A stretch of 64,000 nucleotides of DNA from Malachius bipustulatus. Its lineage: Eukaryota; Arthropoda; Insecta; Coleoptera; Melyridae. Position numbers and translations under genes: made by a program. The stretch is taken from contig OU342639.1 in the NCBI GenBank assembly GCA_910589415.1, forward strand, positions 18,484,268 to 18,548,267, given 5' to 3'. Under the pieces are notes generated by a model. That model saw only the letters and a program-made list of their open reading frames with translations, was not told where the DNA came from and did no database searches. Shown one piece after another: positions 11,137 through 22,397 of this stretch. The first letter of the stretch is position 1, and every line of letters begins with the position of its first letter.

Positions 11137-11965
11137 AATTGTGTATATGCAGTGTGTAATTTTACATGTCAAATCGAATAAATTCGATAATAAATAAATG
11201 CGCATTTTTTTCAACGAAAACTTTTTTATACGAGGTGTGTCACATGACAGTGACCAATATCAACTTTCTTATTTCAAATTAAACACCCTTTATATTATAA
11301 CATTAATTGCCTGAACAACTGCAATAAAATGGTGTTTATAGTTCAAATATGTATCGAGTTATTTATGAGTTATAAACAAATGAGAATCGCAATTTTCCGT
11401 TTCCAAAGCACCTTAGATCAAAATTGGGTCAAGATATCGGAAAGCGGCTTACATGTCTTTATCTTAACTTTTTATGTCGGTACTATGCTGTGGTACAGAA
11501 ATATTTAAACAAAATCTCAATTTTCATTTGAAAATTGCCGATTTCTTATCACTTTGTGTAGAAATTTCATCCACCTAATAGGAAACTACGTGAAAAAATA
11601 AGATTGAGACATGTAAGCCGTTTTCCGATATCTTGACCCGTTTTTGATCTAATCTGCTTTTAAAATGGAAAATTGCTATTTTCATTTGTTTATAACTCAT
11701 AACCTATTCAATTTAAACTTTAACTGTAAATACCATTTTTATTAAAGTTTTCCAGGAAATCTGAAAATGTAATATTACACAGGGTGTTTGATTTGAAATA
11801 AGAAAGTTGGTATTAACAGCTGTTACGTGACAAACCCCGTATAAAAAAGTTTTTGTTGAAAAAAATGCGCAACAAAAGATACTAATCTAGGTGTCCGTGC
11901 GTTTTTTTTTCGAATACGTCCGCATTTATTTATTATCGAATTTATTCCATTTGACTGTGTATATA
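11137..11965. mobile_element. Nested palindromic element
   Basis: Inner inverted repeats run from about 11227 (TACGAGGTGTGTCAC) to about 11842 (GTGACAAACCCCGTA). They include paired blocks GGTCAAGATATCGGAAAG and its complement near 11620, and ATTTGTTTATAACTCATA and its complement. Outside them a second pair continues the symmetry: AATAAATTCGATAATAAATA near 11180 and its complement near 11945. Non-coding. It is likely one palindromic DNA element, possibly inserted near the symmetry centre of another. Confidence 0.7.
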
Positions 11966-12899
11966 TATATAGGGTGGACACTAATTGGCTCACCATTGGA
12001 ATCTCGTAAACCATAAGAGATACAGAGTCGGTTAAATTAGAAAAAAGTTTCACAAATTGATGCTTAATGGTAATCTGAAATAAAATTTAGGACAGCTTCA
12101 GTCGTTGCTGATGTATGCAAAAAAAGTTAAACTTCTTATTTTTGGCACACTATTTTTATTATTGAAAGAAAGTTAATAACTTATTGCATAGGTGTACATC
12201 AAAAGCTATCCATATTGTAATAATTTTCAAAACCGACTAGATCCCATGCAGAGTTTTTATAGTTCAGTGTGACGTCTTCATATTACTTGTCTTATGGTTT
12301 TTCGGTGAATTGTTTTGCTTTATGATGTAATTCGATTAAATTATTTTTTTCTCTATTCTTCTTTTGTTAGAAAATAATTTTTATAGATTTTTGGTTAAAT
12401 TGATTTTTTTAATTCCAAATGACATTAAAAACAATATGGCGGTTATACGAGAAACTCAAGTTGACTATGAAAGTTCTAGAGGTCTAGAATCCAGTCGGCC
12501 TGGAAAATTTTTAAAATGACAAATCGATAACTCCTACTTTATGTCAACCTCCAAAAAATAATGATGTTATGTTTAGTAATAATATAGATATGCCAAAAAT
12601 AAGAAATCTCGAATTTTCAGTCTTTTCAGCATAATTCAGTCACCAGTGATCTAACCCTAAACTTTGTTTCAGATTCTTATTAATCATTAAATTGTGTAAC
12701 TTTTCTCCAAGTTACCCGACACAGGTATCTCATTATGGTTCAGAAGATCCCAATCATTGGCTCACCATTATGTCGAGCCAGTTCAAAGTGACCAACCTAT
12801 ATACCATCGATGTACTGCACCGTTTATTCAGTACCCTCTGCATATCGTATTAATTGATATACGTATATTGGCAAATAAATTAATAAAATAAATAAATAT
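11966..12899. other. Intron, nothing recognised
   Basis: AT-rich and non-coding. GGGTGGACACTAATTGGCTC at 11973 and ATTGGCTCACCATTATG at 12766 share the words TTGGCTCACCATT, which suggests a small repeat, but the ends are not clear. Confidence 0.3.
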
Positions 12900-13480
12900 C
12901 TTCCTGATTCATTCCCGCTTTGGGAAGCACCAGATTACAAACTTTCAGGAGAGACTTTCTCACACCGAAGGTCCTGGATACATCAGCAACAGTCAAGATG
13001 GTCACCTTCCCCAAAGAGGCTGACCTGATGGGGTTAACACTAGCACCACACTAGATGTGAGCCACAATAGACATTCGGTCGTAGTGGAGGTATCACAATG
13101 GCCCATTCACGATGAATCTAAATCTTATCTAATCCTGATTCAAGGGAGGTTACAGCCAAATCAGATCCTTAGGAGCTCCAAACAACACTAGTAGCGGGAA
13201 ATCTAAAAGTTCTTTGGTCACCAGCAGGGCCCGACTGACTTGACGAACCGACAGCCGGTCTTTAATGGGGATCTCGTCGTTGATAAGATGTCGACCTTGT
13301 CACAGAATTACTTCTAACTGGCTTTTGAAAAACGCCTTTCTCTCGCCGTTTCCGAGTTGGACCATACTACCTGAGTGACTCTCTTAATCCATTGAGGGCT
13401 CTTTAATTCTTTGGTTCCGTCTTGCCAAGGAATTTCTAGGAACCGTTAAAGCCAGTGGATACTTTCCTAATTATTTTCAC
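12900..13480. other. GC-richer island without an intact ORF
   Basis: This stretch has noticeably higher GC and CpG than its flanks, with the look of decayed coding or LTR sequence. The minus strand has a few open runs of 30-50 codons separated by stops and no domain I recognise. It could be a solo LTR or an old transposon fragment; I have no positive identification. Confidence 0.3.
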
Positions 13481-15200
13481 CCTTGTATTACTACGTTGCC
13501 AGATTTAACAGAAATTCCGGAATTTTACATTAAATTAAAATAATAAATAAATAAATAAATATAATCAATACTTGATGTATTATTTTGTAAACTCGAGGAA
13601 ATACATTAAGTCTTTAGTGCATTTCTTTTTACTTTACACTAAACAACAGGAACATGAAACATCAATAGAAAAGTAAATTTCGCTGATATACTTAAAAATA
13701 AACAACAAACTTCTTATTTTTGGTTTATGTTTTAAAGTTCTATGAGAAAATACTATTGTATTAAAATACTTGGTACTTCACCGGAGGGAAGGTATCATTT
13801 GTTCGAAGTGACATTTTTCTGGTAATTCACTGAGAAATAAAAGAAAGTTGTATTTTACATTTGCCTTGATAAACAATACTCATTCTTTTAGTTCTGATCT
13901 ATGTTTCCTGATTTTCACGAAAACGGATGAGTCGATTGTATATACCTAATACTTAAATAATAATGTACCAAAAAGTCTCGTGTCTTAATATTTGAAAAAT
14001 TATTCATTTGTGATTTCTCGGTCAAATAATTAGCCCGGCATTTGTCGCTAGGTACTGTGTAACACCGAAACGTTAGTGAAAATAACTTGAAAACCGAAAC
14101 AAATTCCAAAACATTTATTAGGAATCTTTGATAATATAAAAAAATTATAAAAAATAAATGATTAGAGGATGTGGAAGTTTTCTGGGCATTCTTTACATAA
14201 AAATTTTCTATGCTCGTTACATAAACACTGACAAGGTCACAAGAAAAACTGATCGGAGGCAAAAGACCCAAGCAAATGTGACGAAAGATTGCATTAAGAC
14301 GCCGTATTAGGGTATTTTTCCCACTCACGTCGTTTGTCGCTTGATGAGCAAAACGCTCACGCATTTGACAGCGCTGAAACAAACACTTTTGCAGACAGAA
14401 CTAAGACCGACTTTTTTCATTTTACTTACTAGTCGTTGTTAACTGAGAAAAAATAGTTATCTAGTCGAAAGGACAAAGCTTAGTCTTCAGAAACTTTCTG
14501 CTGACAACAACTTTAATGAAAATGTGAGTAAAATGCATATAGCGATAGTGCCGGGTTAGGAAAGTCAATATTTACAATAATAATTTCAACATGGAAATAT
14601 GCAAATATGAAAGGTTGTGATTATTCTACGAACAAATCATAATTCGTCAATACTGTTCAAGAATACCTTAAATTAAGTAAATGGCATAAAACTTATTTGA
14701 ATAGCCACTTCTTTAGTTTCGAAGAAATAGCAGTTATTCAAAATGAATTTGTGCAACACTGTTATATAAATGGGATAGGCCTCGCAGGTATTTCTTGCAG
14801 GGCCAGTCATGTTTACTTACCTGTTTAATCCCCTCATATCGTTTGTCGTTCAACTGAGCTGTGGTATTATGAACTAACAAAATTCTTGGCCCAACTCTGT
14901 ATCGCCCGTCTGTCTAAACTGGGAATCTTTCTTACAGGTAATTAGTGGATGGTGGCGGTATCATTCAATTGGGTGTATTAAAACTTTGACAGTGGCAACT
15001 GTCTTAAAAAGTTCCTCTTCGCGTTTAATGTTTTCTTCCTCATAAAGAGCCACCGTTATTGAAGAATACGTAAATGCGAAATTCGTTTTCTTTTTGGCCA
15101 ATTTCATATTTATGTAACAATGAGACTATCTGAATTAACGGTAGCTCGAATTTTTTTTGCTATGACTTGAGATCTTCTTGAATTTGGACAAAGAATTTGC
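13481..15200. other. Intron, nothing recognised
   Basis: AT-rich and non-coding, with an AAATA microsatellite at 13538-13562. The short ORF at 13915-14382 (minus) has no domain and lies in low-complexity sequence. Confidence 0.35.
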
Positions 15201-15490
15201 CTACAGTTTTGCAAATTGCATGGCTTGTAATTTGCTTTGTCCTTGTTGCCAGTCTGTGTTGCATAAGAAGTTTTTGACGTTTGTATGGGTGTTTGCTTGG
15301 ATACTTTCTAATGTGGCTGCTTGACGAGCTTCTTTATTTCCTGCTAAACCCACTTGAAGGTTACATAATATAAGATATGTTGGATGTTTTTTTGTTTACC
15401 GGATAGAGTACAAGCTCTCCTTGGATGGACTGGGCTAAGGTGTTTTCTGCATGGGTGTAGTTTCTGATTGACTTAAGGAAATCGCTTGCA
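15201..15490 (-). pseudogene. RNase H relic of an I-type non-LTR retrotransposon
   Basis: Read on the minus strand, one frame gives SDFLKSIRNYTHAENTLAQS with IQGEL, matching the S/T-D-S-L-S-S-I region of LINE RNase H. A second frame gives VGLAGNKEARQAATLESI, matching the (H)-V-G-I-x-G-N-E-x-A-D motif, with the histidine position reading Q. It ends at a TAG at 15201-15203. A frameshift and stop separate the two parts. The fragment is short, old and non-functional. Confidence 0.65.
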
Positions 15491-15989
15491 ATTACATAAG
15501 CTGCTAAGAATTACTGCTTGTGAATATAGTTACCTATATGAGTACGTATACACTTCCGCTATCAAAGTATCCTTGAGTGATCTTTACGTGAGTGGTATCA
15601 TATTCAGTGCAATGACAGCTACAGAAGTCATCAGCAACTGCAAATTATTGGTTTCATAATTAGCTGTTTGGCTGTTCATCACGATTCATACTTTTACATA
15701 ATAAAAAATACTAATTAGTACGTATTTTAGGATTTTCATTTTATAATATCCGCAAATTTCAAGCATTAAAATTTGCGGTAATGTGCTTGATTCCAGAATT
15801 CTGGAACGACTCCTGGAACAAATTTTCTGGGACGCCGTTCCACTCTTCGTGAAGGTTGTTTTTTCCTCATTTTGATAAATATTATCATCACCTGAAAGAA
15901 TGCAATGAGTTATGATGATGTCCCATTTTTTGCTCCTGGAAAAATATCGAGATCGTAGCATACGTACAATGTGAAATCGGGATAGACAT
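15491..15989. other. Intron, nothing recognised
   Basis: Non-coding, AT-rich sequence. A short inverted motif GGAACGACTCCTGGAAC / GGGACGCCGTTCC is present near 15802-15841. Confidence 0.3.
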
Positions 15990-16400
15990 ATTCAAAGGGA
16001 TGTTATACGGGTGGGCATATCGGGGAGGCCTGATAATGCATGCAGATAACCCGGCATCAAGCGGGAGGCGGCGGCGTCCGACGGGCGGCGGACGTACTTC
16101 CTCCTTGACGTGATTAATGAAAACGCTCCTTAATTCTATCCAGTTAATTCTTAATGCGTCACGTCCGCTAGCGTTAGCGGTTACGTTATGGCCAAACTCG
16201 AACTGCTGATAGTTTGTGATATGGCGCCTGGTCCCTTCCATGGGCCATCACTTACATCGTTGCCGATCGTCATTTATTCTGCTATTGCTTCCATTTATTT
16301 ATTGGAAGCTTGTCTGAAGAGTGGAGGAAAGAGGAACGAGTTACTGACAGGATCTCTTTCGCCAAAACCGCTAAAACCACTCTTGGATGGTTAATAATTT
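15990..16400. promoter_or_regulatory. GC/CpG-rich unique block in the intron, candidate regulatory element
   Basis: This block has GC-rich stretches (GCGGGAGGCGGCGGCGTCCG and GGGCGGCGGACG), TAAT/ATTA words (TGATTAATG, AGTTAATTCTTAATGCG), GCTAGCGTTAGCGG, and no transposon similarity or domain-bearing ORF. In a 21.8-kb intron otherwise full of repeats, a complex unique block is what a conserved enhancer looks like. This is inference only. Confidence 0.25.
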
Positions 16401-17259
16401 ATCCACCTAGTCGTAGACATAGCTGGAGAGAAGTATTTCTGAAAGATTAAAGTGATTTTATTGTTATTCTTAAAAGAAGTCGAGTGCTGTGGCTGAAGTT
16501 TTTATTCACTCATTATTATCGTCCTGTCTTGTGTTTAATAAAAGACTCAATAGTATTCGTAGACGTTATAGTGAATTGGCAACTATGGATCTCCCAGTCT
16601 CCTTCTACTTCGTTACGCATCGAATCCATAATTTCAGTAATTGATCCTGCCATACCGCTCGCCCTTGCCAAGATTTATAAATTCCTTTTAAAGAGTCATT
16701 TATCAAAAGTTAAGTACCAGAACTTGAAGATCCATTCAAAACGAACTTTTTTATTTGCCTTTAATGTCATAACAAATCTTAAATTTTTCCCTTATACTGA
16801 TTGGATCTCATGAAATTTTCATCATCAAAGTAATAATTACTTCATATTTCAAAAAATTACACTACTAAGAAAAATAACTCCAATGCCATTCTAGTAATCA
16901 AATAAACGTTGCAGAGAATTACGATTTTTCACGAGACTCTGAGAATTATAATTTTTAATATTTCTTTTTATTATTCTAGAGTTACGTATCGTAATATAAT
17001 ACCATTAGGATCAGTAATATGTAATGATTAGAGGAAAGTTGTTTGATAATTCCAAGTTATTTTGACTGTTAAAATTATCCAAAACAAACTTTACATGGCA
17101 TTCTACCGAATTGTAGAATAAGTATTCATAATCCCACGAGTTTTTTTCTTTGGGCTCGGCGATAATTTCAGAAGGCCACTTACTTAACTAAATAAATTAC
17201 TTTATTAATCTCTTACTTCAATTTACAATTCACACTAAACAATAGTACTTAGACTAATA
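16401..17259. other. Intron, nothing recognised
   Basis: AT-rich and non-coding. The 109-codon ORF at 16484-16813 has no domain or family resemblance. Confidence 0.35.
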
Positions 17260-17345
17260 ACATAAAGTTGTATTTTTTTAAATGGAAGCCATAGTGGGCC
17301 ATGAACTAAATAAATAGAGTATTTTTTTCTCTTTGCAACGATATA

Positions 17346-18223
17346 CAGTGTGACCCATTTGTTCTTGAAACACCCTGTAGAATCTTAATTTATGGTGCGA
17401 TTTTAAAGAAATTTCTTTTAAACCATAGAGCTTGATAAACTATATTTTGGGAGCAAAAAGCGGCTCATTCGTACAAAATCCAAGGCCTACTAGATCAGTG
17501 TTTACTTGTAAAATCTCAAAAATTCATATTAGCGATTTTTTTAGAAAAAAATTGTGCACGCTACGGGATTCACCAGCCCTCGAAACGGTACTGTACTAAA
17601 TTTTATTGGAAATGTCAGAGTAATAAGGATCTTGCAGTTATTTTAGAAATTCATAATAGAACTCCGAATTTTCATTAATTTATTCGAAAAGGTCAAGAGA
17701 GACAAAATAGGAATTGTACGTCTAGTTGGTGATAATGTACGTACTTTAATTTTTTAATTATAATTTTTTATTTATTTTTTTATTTATTTTTTATTTATTT
17801 TTTATTTTTTTTATTTTTTTTTACTTTTTTTTTACTTTTTTTTTAATTTTAATTTTTACTTATGATAGCTTTTGACCTTTTTCAAATTAATTTATGAAAA
17901 TTCGGAGTATTATTATGAATTTTTAAAATAACTACAAGATTCTTTTTACTTTGACATTTCCAATAAAATTTGGTACAGTGCCGTTTTGAGGGCTGGTGAA
18001 TCCCGTGGCGTGCCCAGTTTTTTCCTAAAAAAATCGCTAATATGAATTTTTGAGATTTTACAAGTAAACACTGATCTAGTAGGCCCTGGATTTTGTAGGA
18101 ATGAGACGCTTTTTGCTCCCAAAATATAGTTTATCAAGCTCTATGGTTTAAAAGATTTTTTTTCAAAATCGCACCATAAATTAAGATTCTACAGGGTGTT
18201 TCAAGAACAAATGGGTCACACTG
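17346..18223. mobile_element. Complete TA-flanked palindromic element F1
   Basis: This 878-bp element starts CAGTGTGACCCATTTGTTCT and ends with the reverse complement, flanked by TA on both sides (17344-17345 and 18224-18225). The arms of about 350 bp (17346-17697 and 17868-18223) surround a T-rich loop. The uninterrupted target sequence survives in the right arm of the host palindrome at 25343-25348, proving insertion with duplication of TA. A truncated sister lies at 2035-2601. It has no ORF and is non-autonomous. Confidence 0.92.
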
Positions 18224-18489
18224 TATAACATGTGTGCTAAAAATTTATAAAAAGTTACATTTTTCAAAATAAATTGAATTTATCTAGCTACCTGAGATTT
18301 TTTTATTTTTATTTTGACTAGTCACCTAGTGGGCGTGAATGTCATTTAGAATACTATATGAAGACGCCTGTCAAAGCCAGTTCTCTTACATTTTTGAGTT
18401 ACTGTTATTCATCCGCTTTGAAAAGTGCTGATACAGGGTGATACAGACTAAAAGTGATATGTGCTAGTATTTTCAAAATTAAAGTGAAA

Positions 18490-19899
18490 ATGTATCCTAC
18501 GGGAAACGGACCTGGAATTACTGACAATACAACATTAACCTTTCAAACTCCAAGCCTCATACAGTATCAATCAATTATGAACTCACAAATACCAAATACG
18601 TCATCTCAGTCATTCAACAATACTTTCCCCCAACCAAACTTGGATCAACAACAAATGTACATGCAAACACAAAACCACCAGCAACTACAAGAACTCCAAC
18701 AACTATATCAAACTCAAGAGCAACCACCTCAACACGTAAACCAAAACAATCACCTGGGGAGATATTACTCCACTAGTGACGAAGAAATAGTAAATACAAA
18801 CAAAGAAAATTCTTGGCAAGTGGTTAAAAGTGTAAAAAGGAGGAAAACTTTTTCAAATAAAACCTTAGAGGAAAATATAACCCTAAGCAACAGATATAGT
18901 ACTCTAGCACCAACAAATGACCTTCCCTCAAACGCAACCAACTCTGAAAGCAAGGCACCAAAACCTCCCCCAATTTACGTATATGGAGTAGTCAATTTTC
19001 CAGAAATGACAAAGAAACTAACAGATGTGGTTGAAGTGGAACAATACACCACAAGAAGCATGGCCAACAACACAGTAAAGATAAACTGTAATAACCCAGA
19101 TACCTATAGAAAACTGGTAAGATATATGAATGAAAATAATATCATCCACCACACATATCAGCTGAAGGAAGAAAGAGCCCATAGAATAGTTATAAAACAT
19201 TTGCATCATACAGTAGGCACTGAAGACATTAAACAAGAACTCTCCGCTCTGGGGCATAAAGTTAGAAACATAATTAATGCAAAACAGCGACAAACCAAAG
19301 AACCTTTAAACATGTTTTTTGTTGACCTTGAGCCGGGACCAAAGAACAAAGACGTCTACAAAGTAAATAAAATCCAAAATAGTGTAGTACAAATAGAAAC
19401 ACCCAGAAAAAGCAGAAATATTATTCAGTGTTCAAGATGCCAACTATACGGCCACACAAAGACTTACTGCAATAGACCATTCATGTGTGTTAAATGTGGT
19501 GACCACCATAGCACTTCTAGTTGCAAAAAAAGCAAAGATACTCCAGCAAGGTGCGCATTATGTGGTGGGGACCACCCAGCGAACTACAGAGGATGCGAAT
19601 ACTATCACAGAATGTACAAAACTATTTCCAATAATAAACCTGTCACCCACCGACAAACATCAACAAAATTTAATAGAAACCATCAACAACCAACTGCTCA
19701 TCCAAGCTCGATACAACCTGGTTTCAGCTACGCAAATGCAGTCAACAATAATAAAAATGTTCAAAATGAGAGCAACAATGAAAACATTAGCGAGCTGCTT
19801 ACCAAATTTTTGGACGAATTCAAAAACATGTTTAATCAACTTCTACATCAAAATAGCATGGTTTTGAACATGCTCTCAGCGCTGATAGGGAAAAAGTAA
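18490..19899 (+). CDS. Jockey-type retrotransposon ORF1, gag-like nucleic-acid-binding protein
   Basis: Open frame of about 469 codons. I take the ATG at 18490 (MYPTGNGPGITDN) over the one at 18454, because the latter has no family resemblance, but both are in frame. The N-terminal third is a Q/N-rich linker. The middle (about residues 155-310) resembles the PRE_C2HC region of jockey ORF1 proteins. Three cysteine-histidine knuckles follow: CSRCQLYGHTKTYC, CVKCGDHHSTSSC and CALCGGDHPANYRGC. The protein should bind its own RNA and form RNPs. It ends in TAATG, overlapping the ORF2 start by one base. The frame is intact, unlike ORF2. Confidence 0.88.
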   Translation: MYPTGNGPGITDNTTLTFQTPSLIQYQSIMNSQIPNTSSQSFNNTFPQPNLDQQQMYMQTQNHQQLQELQQLYQTQEQPPQHVNQNNHLGRYYSTSDEEIVNTNKENSWQVVKSVKRRKTFSNKTLEENITLSNRYSTLAPTNDLPSNATNSESKAPKPPPIYVYGVVNFPEMTKKLTDVVEVEQYTTRSMANNTVKINCNNPDTYRKLVRYMNENNIIHHTYQLKEERAHRIVIKHLHHTVGTEDIKQELSALGHKVRNIINAKQRQTKEPLNMFFVDLEPGPKNKDVYKVNKIQNSVVQIETPRKSRNIIQCSRCQLYGHTKTYCNRPFMCVKCGDHHSTSSCKKSKDTPARCALCGGDHPANYRGCEYYHRMYKTISNNKPVTHRQTSTKFNRNHQQPTAHPSSIQPGFSYANAVNNNKNVQNESNNENISELLTKFLDEFKNMFNQLLHQNSMVLNMLSALIGKK

Positions 19900-20310
19900 T
19901 GGCTAAGTTCCTCAGAATAGCCCTATGGAATGCCAACGGCATAAACCAGCACAAAGATGAAATCATTTATTTCCTCCACCAGCATTCAATAGACATAATG
20001 CTGGTTAGTGAAACGCACGTCACAGAAAATTCAAAATACCACAATATAGATTTTACCACACCAATCACCCCGATAACACTGCCCACGCCGGAAGTGCTAT
20101 CTTGATCAAAGCTACCATCGATCATTATGAACTACAGGGATATACCAAAAACTGTCTACAAGCCACAGCAATCAAAGTCAAAGCTTTGCCATATGACCTA
20201 ACAGTTTCCGCTGTATACGGTCCGCCACGACATAACCTCAAAAAAGAAGACTTCGATTCACTATTTCAAAATCTTGGTCCCAAATTCATCGCAGGGGGTG
20301 ACTACAACTC
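19899..20310 (+). pseudogene. Jockey-type ORF2, N-terminal part of the endonuclease (frameshifted)
   Basis: This begins MAKFLRIALWNANGI, the usual start of an APE-type endonuclease (catalytic N), then DIMLVSETHVT with the catalytic E. The frame shifts by one base near 20060: the first frame stops at 20103-20105 while the domain continues from about 20061 as HPDNTAHAGSAILIKA, then SAVYGPP and AGGDYNSK, with the catalytic D and N. The repeat block at 20311 then cuts the domain directly after GDYNSK. The enzyme would have nicked target DNA to prime reverse transcription. Confidence 0.88.
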
Positions 20311-20822
20311 AAAAAAACCTTCTTGCGCATCAATCGCAGAAATAGTGTATTTTTATGCGATTCAATTCTGAATATTTTCACCGCTTTCTAAATTGGCTTT
20401 CTGAAATTTTACATAGTCAGGTGATATTCACTGACATTGCATTTCATTTTGTTTTAAACCGTGCCTTAGAATGAATTTTTAAATATAACAAAACAAAAAA
20501 AAAAACATTGGCAAAATTGAACAATTTTGGCCCATTTCCTATGCCCGCCACTGGCTAACTTTACTTAAAAAAACCTTCTTGCGCATCAATCGCAGAAATA
20601 GTGTATTTTTATGCGATTCAATTCTGAATATTTTCACCGCTTTCTAAATTGGCTTTCTGAAATTTTACATAGTCAGGTGATATTCACTGACATTGCATTT
20701 CATTTTGTTTTAAACCGTGCCTTAGAATGAATTTTTAAATATAACAAAACAAAAAAAAAAACATTGGCAAAATTGAACAATTTTGGCCCATTTCCTATGC
20801 CCGCCACTGGCTAACTTTACTT
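20311..20822. repeat. 256-bp tandem duplication, apparently identical units
   Basis: Two units, 20311-20566 and 20567-20822, each start with seven A and CCTTCTTGCGC and end GGCTAACTTTACTT. Reading both through I find no difference, so the duplication is very recent or homogenised. The unit matches the 5' part of the other RepA copies. Confidence 0.9.
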
Positions 20823-22210
20823 AAAAAATACTATTTTTTAGACTACCTTTTATAGAACGGAAAAAGTGAAAGGGGAGCTTTGAAAACCGAAAATTTTAAA
20901 TTTTAGAGGAATAAACATAATATGTAAAAATATTCTAATATCTCCGCCATTTTTTTATTTGCTTCTTGAAATTTTTCATAGTTAAGGGTTATTAGTTCAG
21001 TCAAAATTTCAGTTCATATCCTCAAAAAATATGTTCATAAACGGTTATAGAAAGCCTTTTTTCCCTTTTCCTACCCACGCCACTGGCTTAATAATAAAAA
21101 TATTGCAAATTTTATTGCAATATTTTAACTCAATATTTTATAACTCAAATTTCAAATAATTTTCTTCCAGTAATGTTAATTTCGTTTAAAAGTTTTTGTT
21201 TCTAACTGGCTTATTTAGGGGTTTAAAATCTATCAATTTTTCCTAAAATTGAAACGGCCGCCATTTTGGAACGGCTCTTCTGATTTAACTCAAATGCAGT
21301 ACCATACGACTACTTGCAGTTATCTTACTACCAAAAAAATTTCAGCCCCCTAGACTAAAAACAGCGACCAGAAACCGTGCCTCATACCCGTTTTTTTTTT
21401 TGGAAATTTGGAGAGACACGTTGTAAAAGTAGCGCAATTTTAGGTAAATGTTTTTTTGTGAAAATCAAACGTCATCCCTAAGTTTCACAAAAGTAAAAAA
21501 TTTCGTTCATTAATCTTGAAAAATTAAGCTACTGGAGCGTTCTTAAAATTTTAGAGAAATAAACATCATGTAAAAAAAATTCGAATATCTCGGCCATTTT
21601 TCTTACTCACTTCTTGAAATTTTTAAGTGTTAAAGGCTATTAGTATAGTTATCTACTGTAAAAATTTCAGTTCAATTGCTTCAAAAATGTGCTCATAAAT
21701 TGTTAGGGAAATTTAGCCATTTTTACCACTTTCCTATCCACGCCACTGGCTTAATAATAAAAGTAATATAAATTTTGTTACATTAAATTAAATTTGAAAT
21801 AATTTTCTTCAAACCCTGTCGATTTGGTTCCAAAGTTTTTTTTCCATCTGGCTCATACAGGGGTTCAAATATTAGCAAATTTTTCAAAAATTAAAATGAC
21901 CGCCATTTTGAAACCGCTCGACCGATTTTGCTCAAGTACAATACCAGACCAGTTTTTATAGATATCTTACTCCCACAAAAATTTCAGCCCCCTAGATTCA
22001 AAACTGCGACCTGAAATGAGATGACAAAAACCGGGATCTTGGAATTTTGAAGGGACACCCTGTAGAAGTGATGGGACTTTTGGAAAGTTTTTCAACGAAA
22101 ATCCAACGTCATTCCAACGTTTTACAAGGACCCAAAATTTCGTTCACTAATCTTGAAACATAAAGCCACATGAGCGTTTTTAAAATCGAAATTTCGCGAT
22201 TTTGGAGAAA

Positions 22211-22262
22211 TATATATATATATATATATATAAATATATATATAAATATATATATATATATC
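22211..22262. repeat. (TA)n microsatellite
   Basis: A run of TA repeats with two AAATA interruptions. It generates spurious YIYIYI reading frames on both strands. Confidence 0.95.
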
Positions 22263-22397
22263 GTGGGCAGGTGAATTTTGGAAAACCACTTTTTCGTAAT
22301 CTGGGGGTCATGATCGGTGGACATTTGATGAGTTTGGGTGATTTTCGAAAAGTGATGTCGTCCTCAATAGTGTATTTTTTTGTTAAAAAATACACTA
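22263..22397. repeat. Hairpin-ended repeat (TCGTGGGCAGG family), copy 2
   Basis: Matches 2673-2818 over its length and ends with the same GTGTATTTTTT/AAAAAATACAC hairpin followed by TAAAA. It forms the right edge of the block inserted in the jockey endonuclease. Confidence 0.6.

Larger units (their letters stand above)
20311..22396. mobile_element. 2.1-kb non-coding repeat block inserted in the jockey endonuclease
   Basis: The block separates GDYNSK from WGSRLTTTKGREL, so its limits are set by the reading frame to within a few bases. It consists of a 256-bp unit in identical tandem duplicate (20311-20822), RepA sequence with two imperfect copies of an approximately 640-bp module (20905-21545 and 21546-22200), a TA microsatellite and a hairpin-ended repeat. 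The right end has the hairpin GTGTATTTTTT/AAAAAATACAC. No coding capacity; class unknown. Confidence 0.75.

Noticed and set aside
13915..14382. 155-codon minus-strand ORF as a host gene
   Set aside because: Low-complexity, no domain, no splice or promoter context; such lengths occur by chance in 64 kb.
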